Source: Brugia malayi
Taxonomy: Eukaryota; Nematoda; Chromadorea; Rhabditida; Onchocercidae
DNA: 64,000 nucleotides
Reading direction: 5' to 3'
Assembly: GCF_000002995.4 (NCBI RefSeq)
Contig: NW_025062479.1
Span: 22,006,721 to 22,070,720, forward strand
The notes under the pieces are model-generated. The model was not told the DNA's origin. It was given only the letters and a program-made list of their open reading frames with translations, and did not search any database. The position numbers were made by a program, and so were the translations under genes. Positions 25,103-38,561 of this stretch are shown here, in pieces; position 1 is the stretch's first letter, and each line of letters begins with the position of its first letter.

Positions 25103-28100
25103 ATGAAACCTGAAATGTTCTCGATAACTAACTTATCAATCATTTCTCTACTTATTACATTTCAACTTCTGCCCATCTTCCATCATATTTATGTCTGTGA
25201 GTTTTGTAAAATTTTATCACTGGTAATTTCGGTATCATTTGGTACCTTTCTTAAAGTAGAAATTATTCTCACAATTATTTTTTGCAAATATTTTTCACCA
25301 GTAGCTTCTATATTTTTTAGTAGGAGATGGTGAAGTAACTACGGTAACAGCACATGATGGACTAACTACAGAAACTCAACCGGATGGGTTAACAGCAGGA
25401 ACTCAACTGGATGGACTAACGACAGGAACTCAACCGGATGGACTAACGGCAGTAACTGAACAGGGTGCAGGAACTGATGAATCTATGCGTTTACTGCCTC
25501 TCATTCATGAACATTCACCATCGGAAAAAGATTGTGATGCAGCAATAACTGATCCGGCAGTAGCAACCGAATTAACTTCAGTAAATGAATTTCATATTAC
25601 TGTTTTGCATAATCTTTAAAAATTTTGCTTTTATTTTTTTTTATAGCAATTTATAAATTTATCTAATATTTGATAAAATTTAGATTTTCTTTTTAATTGA
25701 TATATCTGCAAGATATTTTTATAAATTATTTTAAAAATTACATATGTATATAAATAAAGATAACATTTTGAAATTTTTTTTTACTATTAATAAAAAATTT
25801 GTGCAAAAATTTTTGTGCTGAAGTAATCAGGAAAATTTTTCAGAAACCATACACTGTTGATTCTGATAAAGCAGATGCAAATATTAGCAATTCATGTGAG
25901 GATATCAAACAACGTGGATTATATCCGGAAAATCCTGCAAGTGATGACGAGAAAGATTTTCCAATTGTTTTCATCCGAGTTGTTTACAGAGTAAGTTCAT
26001 ATGAATGATTTTTTTTTTACCGTAGAAAATAAAAATTTTCCACTAAATTTTAAAATTGTCATTACTATTTTATTTATATGTTTCCAAATTTTCTTTCTTC
26101 AAATCGTCGTTTTTATTCAAATTTTCCTAAAGAATAGAAAATATACACAAAAAAAAAAACAAACAAAGATTATACCATTCTTACTTTCATTTGTATTTCG
26201 AATTTAACAATTTGCAATTTAATGCACACTTACAAATAAATTATCATTGTTATCATCAAAATTTACAATGATAATTTGTACATTCGCTTAATATTCAATC
26301 AATCAAACATTTTTTTTTTTTTCTAAAAGATCGAAATATCATTTAAATAAAAAAAAAAGAGTTATTTTCTATTTGCCCTTGTATATGCTAACATTATTGC
26401 GAATTTGTAATGAATTTTAATTTAAATTAAAATTGATTGATAAATTAAAATAAAATTAAAAAATTTTTTAGGCCTATCACATCCAGGAATTGCTATTTAA
26501 TTTGATGTATGCTCCACAGAATTTATATTGCTATGCGTTGGATAGTAAATCAAGTCCACTATTTCATGAACAAATGAGAAATTTGTCAAAATGTTTCCCA
26601 AATGTAATTTTAACTGAAAATGAATATGAAGTGGACGGTGCAGGACATAATATGACTAAAAGTTATATGAAATGTTTGGAAACTGTATCAGAGAAACCTG
26701 CATGGAAATATGCTATCTTACTTCAGGTAAACAATAATTTATGACACATTTGGTAATTGCTTGAAAATTATAAAATTTAGCAAAAAAGTATTACAATTAA
26801 TCTAACACACACACACATATGCATGCACATGCACACACATGCAATACATGCACATACATGCATTCCATGCGCTGCTGCATAATTTATTAAAACAATTGTG
26901 CACAGTTTGAGAGCAATTTTTCAGCTAAAAATTCTTTTATATATATATGTTTATTAAGTAAAGAAAAGAAGTCACTTCATTCAACTTAATTAATAACTTT
27001 TATTTTAATTAATAATTTTATTTTAATTAGTAATTTTATTCTAATTAAAGACATAACGAAAGATTCGCATAAAATGGAATGTATTTTTATAGAATGATGA
27101 TTTCCCAATAAAAAGTAATTATGAATTGGTCAAAATATTGGATATACTTAATGGTAGTAATGCAATTAATGTTGGAAGACCATATCGTCATCGTGTACCG
27201 CAACATATCGATTGGAGTTATGCTGGTTTAAACCTTTTTAAAGGTTTGGTATAAATTTAATTTTGCAAAAATTTAAATTGAAATCTGATATTCTTCCCAA
27301 ATTTTTACATTAATATTTTAAATTTTCTGCAAAAAAGAAAAAAAATAAAATAAAATATTATGGTAGTTGAATGAAATGATAATTTGATAATATTTTATCA
27401 TTCCCATTGTCGTATTATGCATATAAATATAATTACAGATTCAAGCAAAAATGTTCCCGATTCACGTCTAAAACTTGCTAAAGGAAGTCCATCTGTTGCA
27501 TTGTCGAGAGGTTTTGTAGAGTATGTAACGAATGAATTGAATTTAACAACACTTATTAACATTTTTGACTCGAAACCATTTGGAACTGATGAAATGATCT
27601 TCCAAAGTTTACATTCCGATGATGCTTTAGGTTAATTTTAATTTTAAACATAAAAGATTTCACAGAAAGACAGAAATTAGGGAAAAAAAGAACCATATAA
27701 GATGAAAATTATTTTTGAATTTAACAAAAATATATTCAACAATGAAATGTTGCTTAGAATAAATGATCCAATTTCTAATATTAGACAAAATTTGAAATAA
27801 ATAATTACTGTATTTACAGATGCTCCTGGTGGCTTTACAAGAAAATGCCTTGATGAACAAAGCGATTTTACCACTAGGTTAGTTCAAAAGTAATTTTAAT
27901 CTAATATTTTCTACTATATCATCACAGAAATGATATCATTCAATAAAAGGAAGAATGTAATAATTTACAGATAGCATTGTTTGTAATCTCAAAATTTAAT
28001 ACTTTTATAATTTCTTATCCATTTTTTTTTCTCTTGTTTTATACAAAAAAAAGTAAGTAAGTAAAGAAAAAGAAGTTATGAAACTGATCATTAATTAGAA

Positions 28101-28419
28101 TTAATTAATTGTAATATATAATAGATATGTATCGTGGTCCTGGTCAAATCGAACATGTAAAAGTGGCAATTATCGACATAGTGCATGCGTATTTGGTGTT
28201 GCTGATTTGAATCATTTGGAAAATATTCAGCATTTATTCGCTAATAAAATGTTATCAGAAAATGATTATGGAGCGATTGCTTGTTGGGCAATGCGTTTCT
28301 CTAAACGAATTGCAAGCAAATCAACTGTTGATTTCGAGAGTTACAAGCAAAGTCAAATTGTACGATTTAATCATGATAAAGAAATGTGGAGAAAAAATAT
28401 ATCAGTGTTTGAGTGCTAA
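25103..28419 (+). CDS. core-2/I-branching beta-1,6-N-acetylglucosaminyltransferase family (GT14), paralogue 2 with a repeat-bearing stem
   Basis: Exons: 25103-25196, 25321-25580, 25844-25990, 26472-26726, 27093-27243, 27439-27630, 27820-27877, 28125-28419. Phases agree, giving 483 residues. Domain and topology are as in the gene at 15680. N-terminal hydrophobic anchor at about residues 10-31; stem encoded by the second exon; catalytic domain from about residue 130. Catalytic landmarks: FPIVFIRVVYR, LMYAPQNLYCYALDSKS, CFPNVILTENEYEVDGAGHN, WKYAILLQ, KLAKGS, GTDEMIFQSL and APGGFTRKC. Three catalytic exons have exactly the same length as in the paralogue (255, 151 and 58 nt). The stem differs completely: it has four 9-residue Thr-rich repeats of the form DGLT..TQP, then a Cys-containing acidic linker. 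The T of the exon-1 donor plus the TA of the acceptor at 25321 give Leu; that junction is less certain than the others. Confidence 0.9.
25356..25463 (+). repeat. coding minisatellite, four 27-bp units
   Basis: In-frame units at 25356-25382, 25383-25409, 25410-25436 and 25437-25463 within the second exon of the second GT14 gene. Translations are DGLTTETQP, DGLTAGTQL, DGLTTGTQP and DGLTAVTEQ. Thr makes up about a third of the residues, as in O-glycosylated stalks. Confidence 0.95.
26805..26880. repeat. CA/GCATG-type simple repeat in an intron
   Basis: An (AC)n run grades into repeated ATGCACATGCA-like units, in the intron after the exon ending at 26726. Confidence 0.85.
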
Positions 28420-29515
28420 AAGATGAAATTAAAATGCTTATGTATTATTTTGAGGAAAAACTGAAGCAGTGATAAAATGATAAAGATAATGAATTGTAAA
28501 TTGCAAATGCATACTATTTAACAATTAGTACATCAATTAGACAAAACAAATGAGATATTATTGTAAGTCTTAACATCTTACTAACTAATCAATTTTGATA
28601 ATGGTAAATTATAGCAAACATGAAAGGAGTTTCTAAATTGTTAGTATAAAGTACTATCAAATAAGACAAAGTAAATTTAAGTATTCCTAATTAGTAATTT
28701 AATTAAAATCCCATCAGGAATATTTGTAACTGCAAAGACAAAACTTCCACCACCTGTTAATTTGTTCTTGGATGATATCATCTAGCACAAGAAATGATTG
28801 TTGACCTGACACAAATTTGCGACTCTTTCGTGCGCTATTATCATGTTTTATATCCGGTATGCATTTCATTCATCACTACTATATTGTGTTTGAAATCGAA
28901 TTTTTTATTTTGAAAACAAAAAATATAGCATTAAAAAAAGATACATACTATGAAAAAAATAAAAGCACCATATCATTTAGGTACATGATATAATCAAATA
29001 ACATTTGGCTGAACGTCAGTTCCTTACTGATTAGACCAATGACCAGAAATTCCAGACGCAAATCTAAAACCTTGTACATAGCTAAGTTCAGACTGCAGAA
29101 GTTTTTTGTCATCTACTCAATAAACCATTGTAGACGAGTGATATAAGGCCTCTCAAAAACAAAGCGATTAGTATTTTAAGTAAAAAATCAGGCTAAAGTC
29201 AATAAAGTCTGATATGAGATCAGAGAATCAGAGATATAAGCAGAAATGAACAAAATATGCATGGAAATTGAACAAGCGTCACTGCTGATATCTTTATACT
29301 CATAAAGTCTGAAACTTGAAATTCCCTGCTTTGTAGTTATGGAAAAAGTTTCCCGTCCAACTTTAACACCTAACAATGATAAAAAGATGAGTAATTTACA
29401 AAAGGATATAAACAAGTCTACAAGTGTCTCTTGCCAACAAAAATCAAAGGACAGGACAAACAAACTATGCAAAATAATTCACAAACAATATCTGTCAATG
29501 ACACTTCCTTTATAC
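28420..29515. other. intergenic region between convergent genes
   Basis: The second GT14 gene (+) and the POLE3-like gene (-) converge here, so it should hold both 3' untranslated regions. No further gene seen. The 94-residue minus-strand frame at 29188-29472 has no recognisable feature. Confidence 0.55.
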
Positions 29516-30384
29516 TTAATCATCATCATCCATAATAACATCTAACAACATTTTTTTTGTCCCAGGTTCATTTGAGGCAATTATTTTATCCGTGGAACTG
29601 GAAAGATCGGGAACTCCACCTCTCTGCGAAGCATTTTTTAGGATCTCTAACACGGGTGGATCACTATTTTGTCCACGTCCCGCTTTTCGTTTTTTGGCTT
29701 CCTCATTCCTTTGCTGTCTGTTGGCTTTCCATATTTCCACTGCTTCCTTTACCTGCAGTTATTAAAATTAAAATGACATCCTGTGAACACTATTTGCTAA
29801 GGAAGAAGACAAATGGATAAACGGCCCGCTGATAAAGGACTGCTTTGACAAAATCGTATTCCTTCTTTTATTCATTCCACTTGTTTCTAAGCATAAGGTC
29901 TATTTCTAGCAACCAATATGTGCCAAAGACCTAATAAATATGAACTTTAATAAATATGAACCGGCTTCTCCAACTCTTCACATTCCAAAACTCGCACCGC
30001 ATTTAATACATCCACCGCAGTAACTGTCTTGTGTTTGCTAGATACTGCACATTCTTGAGCATATGTCGCAGCATGCAAAATGAAAACTGCTGCAGCACGA
30101 GCTATCGCTGTCCGTGCATCCTACAATATCAGTAGTTTTCATTCTATACTTCATAAACTGTTTATTCATTGTTAAAATGGGCAAGGCTTCAAAAAGAAAA
30201 AAAACCAATAGAAAATGCATTGTTGATAAGAAAAAACCACAAAAAAGTCACAAAAACTCCATTTATCGTCTAAAATACTGCAAACCTTAGAAATGATAAC
30301 ACCAGGGGGTAGTGCATCCTTCACTAAACGACCAATCACAGTTTGTGGCAGCCGCAAATCCTCAGCTACATCTCCGTCCGCCAT
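29516..30384 (-). CDS. POLE3: DNA polymerase epsilon subunit 3 / CHRAC17-like histone-fold protein
   Basis: Small histone-fold protein. Its orthologues pair with POLE4 in the replicative polymerase epsilon and with CHRAC15 in the CHRAC remodelling complex in the nucleus (established knowledge). Exons: 30384-30286, 30120-29962, 29752-29516; all junctions are phase 0, giving 164 residues. The histone fold is clear at residues 8-90: LRLPQTVIGRLVKDALPPGV, then ARTAIARAAAVFILHAA and KTVTAVDVLNAVRVLECEEL. Human POLE3 starts likewise ([20 protein letters not shown]). The tail is shorter and first basic (Lys/Arg-rich around residue 105), ending in four Asp. It lacks the long Glu-rich tail of vertebrate POLE3. 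Confidence 0.92.
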
Positions 30385-33330
30385 TTCAGCAGTAACCTCT
30401 TTTTCTTAAAAAAAAAAAAAAGGAATCAAGATATTTTATTTAGTGTGTAAATAAATTGTAGCACAAATTTTAATACATATTACTCCAAGAATGTATCACT
30501 GACAAAAAAAGAAAGAAATATAAATCAATTTTTAACCAATAATGAAAGACCAAAGAAACATTTTCTCGTATCTCATTGAAATCAATTTATGCGTTATGCA
30601 AATTGCATACGTTACGTGACTATAAAGCATTGTTTTAATCAAAAGTCTCTCTTTCAAATTAAATTCGAGGAAACTTCCACATAACCCCACTCACCCAACC
30701 ACTTTCAAGTCAAATTCACTCAAAAAATTTTTCAAAAAGACTTCCCGTGCCGAATATTAAGAATGTTAAAATTCGTAATATTAAAGTTCGTGCTTCCGTT
30801 TGAAAAAATGATCCCACACATTCTTTTGTCTTTTTTTTATGTGTGTGTGTTTTTCTGGCTTATCTGTTATTGGATAATTTATCGTAATAATTTCAAAATG
30901 AAATTTCTATGATATATTTTTTTCTTTATATGGAATATTTTTGCAAAAAATGAATAATTCATTGGAAGATATTTTAATGGTTTATTTCCATTTTAATTGA
31001 ACATTTAAATGATCACTTTAATATCCAAAGTAAAAATCAAAAGTTTTTACTATCATTTTGTGGACTATTCATTACATTAAACCATATGAATAAAAATTTA
31101 GAAAAAGAAAAAGGAAAACCGAAAAATTATTCCTTTTACGAATGAATTACTGGAGATTATCCGTAAAACCGGATTTCTTGTTTTTCATCAATTTAAAAAT
31201 TGTGTAATGAAAGCGATAGTTCTTCCCTCTTTTTTCGTCCATTTTCTTTGCATTTAAAATTTTTTTGTGTAATAAAAGAATTCTTTCTGAAAAATGTGCA
31301 AACACGATACAGAGATCAAAGGTGAAATGAGATGCATAAGATATCACTCTCGAATGTTTTACAATATCAAACAAGTTTTCTTCACAAATCTCACAGAGTA
31401 AAAATCATCTCAATCAATTTTTGATTAAAAATTTTTGAAATTAGTAATGTAATTCTAAAAATACAGCTCAGAAAAGAAAAATAAAACTAAAAAGGTGAAG
31501 AATTTAGTTGGAAATAATAGCAGACATGTAACATTTGCAATTAATAATAATTTCTTAAATTTAAATTTGGGACGAAAATGCATGTAATGACGATAACCAT
31601 TCAATTTTTTCATTAAACTAAAATTTGAACTCTCAGATTAGTCATCTGAAATGACTTAGTTAAGGTATAAGTAAACAGACAGATAACATAGATATTTGCA
31701 GGTAAACTTGAAGATAATCCTATCATACTGTTTTTTTTTTTTATTTTGAAATTTATTCATAGCGTTAAATTTGAATAGTTTATCAAAAAGTTTCTTCTTT
31801 TTCTGCTCTCTCATATCTGTCATTTATTAGTTACTTTTATATATTCTTAAATTGTGACTCTTCTAAAGTTGCAAAGATTATTTTTAAGAATGGAAAATAA
31901 TTCATAACATCTTTTTTCGCTTTTTTGCTGCAAAAAAAAAAAATGTTGAAAATCAGAATTTACGGTTAGATTTGTAGAAGTAAAATTAATTTAATAATTC
32001 TAACTTATAATGTTTTAATTTGAAAGCTACCAATTTTCCGTTGTGTTTTATTTCAAACAAATAATTGAAGAGAATTAGCATGACAATCATTATTGGACGA
32101 TGGAAGAAATTCCTGTTAACAACATTTGCATTTGATTCAATTTATTTATTTACAAGAGAAATATGATTGTAAAATTGTTTTCGATAATTCAAAATGATAA
32201 AATTTTGATAATGTTCATTTTTAATTAATTATTCAAAATCAAATAAAAATTTTCATTGTCAAAATTAGCTTCACACTAATTTTTTTTTGTCTTTCTTACA
32301 ATGGCTTTCTTTTTTTTTTTTTTCATCATGCAACATTGACTTAATTTTCAAGTCTTATAACCGGTTTAAAAAAAAGAGAAAAGGAAAAGAAGCAACAAAG
32401 GAAATTTTGAATTTATTCTCTGATAATAATACAAAAGTGTACCATTTGTCCATACATGAATCAGCTAAAAAAATTTTTTTTTCTTTTTTTAAAATTCTTC
32501 CTTTTTAATACATATAATGGAGTGATAATAGCATAGCAATTAGTGTTAATTAATAATAACATTAATTAATTTTTCTTATTAAAAATTAAAAACATCGTTC
32601 ATAATGTTATGGAAATAAGACTTACAATACTAATTTCAAGTTTAAATCAAAAAAAAAAATCCTTTTTTTTTATTATCATTAACATTTCAATTATTCAAAA
32701 GTTACTTTATCCTTTACAGAATTCAATTGCTTTATTCGATTGAATTTTCAAATAAGAAAAAAGAAAAAAAAAAAGGGGAAAGACATTTTTCAAACAATGA
32801 CAATTAATGATGATAATGAATGAAAAGACGGATATTATTGGTCAGTGTAAGGACAGAAATGAGGTGGAGTTGATGGTGAATCGAAATATATGATTAAACC
32901 GGTTACAATTGCTATTCAAAAGAGCCCATCGTTTCATTCTTTCTGGTTGTATTAAATTAACCAATCTGATCTCATCTAATCTAGTTCCTGGTTAACTTTT
33001 CATCTATTTCAATCTGGTTCTGTTAAACTTTTTAGCTATTTACTAATCTAATTCTCGAAAATATTTGTTCAAGACTTAAACCATTCATCTAAATATTGAC
33101 TTCAAACTATCTATATTCAAACTATCAATATTTCTAATCATATTCATTATGATATTACAAATTTCTATTCAAACAATCTATCATCAAGTATATTGTTGCA
33201 ATTATCTGAATTAAACTATTATTGAGAGAGAGAATTATCACTAAAATTTATTTATTTATTTACATCATTTCCATCATTCATATATTTGCTCAAAATAATG
33301 TGTGAATAGGAAAAGTGCTTCTTCTAACAA
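30385..33330. other. divergent intergenic region
   Basis: 2.9 kb between the POLE3-like gene (-) and the secreted-protein gene (+). AT-rich, with scattered T and A runs. No gene, RNA gene or clear repeat found. Confidence 0.55.
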
Positions 33331-36300
33331 ATGTATTCAGTGGTGACAATTATTATACTTCTAACAGGACAAACAAATGGTCAATACGGTGAAATAGCAT
33401 CACTTATTGGTGATTCTCTTACACCAGGACTTTTCGGCAGTGCAGCTAGCGGTTTAGCTGGAGCTGCTTCAGGTCTTCTCGGCAAAATTGGAACATGTTT
33501 GTTTTATTTCTCACAATAATGAAAATGTTTCATCTTGTTAGATAAATTTCACTTCAACAAAATATCTCAAAGATGAATTCGAGCATTATTTTTTTGACTA
33601 GTAATAGTTTATAAAATTATTTTTTACTTACCAATGAATGTAGTAAATTTGTCATAAAATTTTTGACATATTTAATTGATATTTAAAAGAGTACTCTTAA
33701 ATTGTTATGCATAATTTTTTAGGTTAAATATGATTTATTTTGTTTTGATACGAATGATTATCTTAGAGTAATAATCATGATAAACACATAAAACAGAAAT
33801 AATCTGTTACAATGTTCGTTTCTTCCTTTTTTTTCAGTGTATCAAATTGCTCAAGGTGCATTACAATTAACAGGTACCGGTGTTGGTATCCTGAATCAGG
33901 CTGCAGAAGGAAAATGGTTTAATAAAGTTGTTGAAGAAGCTAGAAATGTAAGTTCATTTCTAATTTTCTCATTTTGTAAAAGGGGTGCAAGAAATGAAAA
34001 AGTATTTCACAGTAACTGTAATTAGTAATAATTAGCAAAAAAATATTTTTTTGATTTATTGAATTTTTAAAAAATTTGCATAAAAATGTCAGTGAGACTA
34101 AAAATGAAATTTTTAAATTAAAATAACTGAAATGTAAAAAGTCCAAAATTAGCAAAAAAAAAAAGCATTTAAACACAATTTTGCATAATAATAAAATATG
34201 AAAATAGGAAAAAGTCAAAGAAAAAAACAATTTTTTTTTGATTTCTTTTTTTTAATTTTTGGTTGACCTTTTAAATTGAAGATACTTTGAACATCCATTA
34301 ATTAATTCTTAAAGAGAGTTCTCTCATATTCAGGTATATTTACTTAAAATAAAGAAGAAATAAATGTCATCCATTATATTTTGCATTCATGTATACCAAA
34401 AAGTTATGATAAAGTTAATTTATACCAGTGAGTATGCTAATGTATAGCGATAAGTAAAGTCTAACCTTATCATGTCCTCTCTTTTGAGGTTTTATTGTTT
34501 GTTTCTCATAATAATCAAAAATTTTATACAGTGTTTTTCTCTCTAACAGTAGCTGCTACAATTTAAATCAATAATTTTCCACAAAATAATTTGAAAATTA
34601 TTCAGAAAATTTTTTTAAAATACATTTTATTTCAATTTCCGGCTTTAAAAAAAGATGCCATTAAATGTATGAAAGTGGCGGAAAACTATAATCCGTCTTT
34701 CATGTCGTAGAATTTATTGTTAGTCTTTTCAAAAGAAAAAAAAAAAAAAAAAAAACTCTTGCAAAAGTGGATCTTTTATGAGAAATTATATTGCTTTCTT
34801 TCTAGGCTAATCGGGAAATTCAAGAGAGAACACTGATTGGTACGTACATTACTTCAATTTTTATTTACTTATTTCCATTTCCAATTTAAATACTTTTTAA
34901 TTGTACCATAATAAAGTAATGATATTTGTTTGCTCTGAAACAAAAATTGCTGACCTTTGTCTTTAAGATTTATGATTAATTTATATTAACTCTTGTCATT
35001 TGAAATTTATTGACCGGAAATGGAAATCATCCGGTTCGTTTGTTGGTTTAAAGCATTTATCTTGGCCACTATCAATGTTTTGCTGGCCTCGAAAGTAACC
35101 AGAATAGCAAAAAGGATAAATTACAGTTTTCCGTTTTCTTCCATTTCGATTTTTTAAATTCTAGAACCGAGTGGTTGTTAACTGGAACAAAAAGCAAATA
35201 TATTAATAATGAATATATCAATATTCGTAATGATAGTTAAATCACGAACACGTCTTGGAGAAATATAACAGAATTTTCTGAAATTTCCATAAGTAGTAGG
35301 AAAATTAGTTCTCGGTGAAAATTAGGTGTCAAATTCATTATATCGTAAAAATGAGTGTGTGGGAGGCGTAAAACTCATTCATCATTTAAAACGATAAAAA
35401 GATTGAGAAATAAAGAATGAAAAAATAAAAAGGAGAGTAGATGGTAATACGTTATTGCTCCATAACCTGTTCTTTTCCGGAATTGTCAGTTTCGGGTTTT
35501 CACAAATTTTTAATCCTATTATGACAATGTCAAAGTCCTAAACATCAAACTGTTCGAGCAAAAAATGATGAACGTGGAAAAAATTAAAATTGCAAATAAA
35601 TTGAAGTTGAGGTTCCAATAATTCTACTTGATTCGAAAAAGAAAAAATTAATTTTGGTAGCTAAATAAATGCACTTGCCTTTCAACATTTAGGTGATTTT
35701 GAAGACGAAAGAAATGTAAACCATTCCAGGAAATAGACTGGAACCCGATTACTCTCAGTTTGGCATTAATTTTCCTGCACCGGCACCTAGTGACTATGAT
35801 CATGAAGAAACTGCGAAACCGGAAAGTCTTATTCCAATCAATGCTAATAATATGACAACTGAGAGAATTGTTTCAACTGAAACTCCATTAATTACTTTGT
35901 TTCCGGAAGAGGTAAATGAAGCTTTTTCAGCTGAAAATTTTGTATAATTGATGAAAGCTATTTATTGTTAAAAATGAAGGAACGAATTGAAATGATTGAT
36001 AGTTATCCTATCATTTGAAGTTTAAACTTATTATTTATGTTCCGGAAGTGAAAGTCAACTTACGCTTTTGCAACCATTCAGTACAATTATTTCCGTTCTA
36101 TTATCGCATAGTCTATTATTCATCCAAAGTCTATACTGATAATTAATTATTCATAATACATAATAAAATTCATGTCAAAATAAATTTATTTTAATTATTG
36201 TTTACTTAGAAAGAGACGAATAATTTAAACGAAAAAGAAAACCGAAATACTATGAATGTAATTAGCGTCAATGAAAACGGAGAAGAGATTAATCGTTCTG

Positions 36301-38082
36301 AAAATAGAGAAAACACTGAAGCGGTTAGTATGAATAAATTTTAACAGTAATAATCATGAACATGAAAGAACGGTTTGTTTTTAGTAAAATTTTCAAAAAT
36401 CAAATTAACTCAATTTCTATGTGATCTCTCTAATCTTCTGCAAAGTTCTAAAAAAAAAAAAAAACAAGCAGTAAACAGTCTTTGAAGACTTAAAAAAAAT
36501 TATGAAAAAATATGTTTCATAAAATCATTTATTAAAATTACAGAATACAATGAATTGCAGATATTTTCAGGATAAAAAATTAGAGCTCACTGAAGAGAAA
36601 TTAGCAAAATTACAACGATTTATTACATTGTTACATGAAAGTAACATAACAGGAAATGACTTAAGTGAGTTGACACAAATGCTCGAAGAAGAAAGAATGA
36701 ACAGATCAAAATCAGTCAAATCAACAGCAACCGAATCTCGAACTGTTTTCACTAATGCTACAACACTTCAACAAATAAACAACGAGACAAGGCAGTTAAT
36801 TTATTTGCAATTCTTTCAATTTTCAAATTCTTTATCGCTTCTCCAATTCTTGAAGCATTTATTGACATTCAAAGAGTTTTTCGAGGCATTCATTTCAGTA
36901 TTCTAAATGTTTTCTTCATCAATAATGTCAATGTTGTCTTTTTTTGACACTAAGTATCTTCGACATTTAGAGAATTAATATTTTAAAGACCTAGCAATTA
37001 TGTTGGTACAATGTCAAATTTTAATTTTAAAATTAAACTAAAATTGCACTTCATTTACAGCAAAACTTTCATCACTGCTCCGCCAATAACTTTCCGACAT
37101 ATAGAAACAGGTGATGTCATCGATAACGAAGATAATGATCTACTTCCATCTTCTACTTCAAGATCAAGAGCAGTAATCACTGTTTTATTTATATTCACAA
37201 AGTAGCAAATTTATTACTCAATGGAAATTTAAAATTTTTAAATGACAAGAAATACTTCAGATAATTGTTTTATTTACTAGAGAGCAGCTATGATCAAATA
37301 TCAACCAAGCAGACAACCTAGAATCAATTCAACATTGGCAACTATTTATCGTCCCAGGAAATATCCTCGTCGTATAGCATATCAAGCACGATTACCGTTT
37401 GTCACCAGTGCTACTCATACTGCAGCTAACATAGAGAAGCCAAAGCAGTTAGAAGTAAAGATGAATGAAAGAGCAATTCAGCAACTTCACTTAACAAGTA
37501 TTTCTTGACAAAAATTCATATTTAATTTATTTCTGTTATTTATTAATTGCAATTATGATAGTGTATGATTCCTTGACAGTTAATCTGTCTGAGAGAAAAT
37601 AGCTTTTGATGATTTTTTGAAACCAGTAAGTACAATTTTCTCTTTTGTTCAAGAATTCTTAAAAATTTTTTATAGTAATGAATTGAGTTTCATACAAAAG
37701 TTCAGCTGACAAAAAAGTTTTTTTTTTCTTTTCAGAAGTATTTAATAACAAAATTTCTCTTTCAGAGCAAAAGCCAGCTGTCCTAAGACAACAGTTTTTG
37801 CAACCGACTGCTTTGAATCCATATGGACAATCGGAAATTTTCTTAACTGCCCCAGCTTCCGGAATTTTTCAAACTCCCACACTTCCACCTCCACTTTATT
37901 CGCAACCTATGAATGTCATTAAATCCTACCCGCCACACATGTCCGGTTTAGAAGGTCGTAATACTAATAATGGGTTATGGACTCATCAGAATCCTAAATA
38001 TATTCTAGGAGAGTCGAATTCATATTTTAATTCAAACGCTGATCCATTCATCTTACCTTTCTATAATCGAAATCCATCATAA
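33331..38082 (+). CDS. secreted protein of unknown function, nine exons
   Basis: Not recognised. Exons: 33331-33496, 33838-33947, 34806-34839, 35730-35911, 36210-36323, 36571-36794, 37061-37172, 37281-37497, 37766-38082. Phases agree throughout, giving 491 residues. Residues 1-18 look like a signal peptide (hydrophobic core VVTIIILLTG, cleavage near TNG/QYG). A Gly/Ala/Ser-rich amphipathic stretch follows (residues 30-55), then a short conserved-looking core with QIAQGALQLTGTGVGIL and KWFNKVVEEA. Next come acidic, Asn-rich, low-complexity linkers with several N-glycosylation sequons. A charged, probably helical segment lies at about 205-245, a basic RPRKYPRR region at about 350, and the C-terminal 100 residues are Pro/Tyr/Asn-rich. 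No Cys-rich module or enzyme motif is visible. An alternative acceptor for exon 6 at 36544 would add nine residues in frame. Confidence 0.75.
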
Positions 38083-38561
38083 AACTTGCTAATTGGCTGT
38101 GATAATTATTATATTATTGGCTCATTATAAAATTATTTGTAAAAAGTTGTGCATTTGTTAGGTGTTTACGTGTTACCAATCTGTTCATTGTTTTTCAAAA
38201 TGAATTATAAATATAGAAATTTTAAATTTATCAATTTTAAAAATGAACATTGTGGCAGATCAATAATGAAAATTAGCACTATGAAAGTAATATTTAATGG
38301 TTTCAACAGTTTTAGCAATGAAACAAGATAACCGTCTAGACAACAGAGTAAAAAGCTAGACTCTGTTTGCCAATTTCTGACAAAATAACTGCTGGTAAAA
38401 GTATGGCTGTAGCAAATTGAATCGATTTTTTGAATTTAAAGAAAATCGAGAGAGACTGAGATCGATAGTAGATGTATAAAAAATGCTGGATTTTAACTAG
38501 ATAAAATGAAATGTAGCTAAGCCATACCTGATTCTAAATCTGACCTTTGAATCTAAAAGAA

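Noticed and set aside
29188..29472. 94-codon minus-strand frame downstream of the POLE3-like gene
   Set aside because: No recognisable feature. It lies where the 3' untranslated region is expected.
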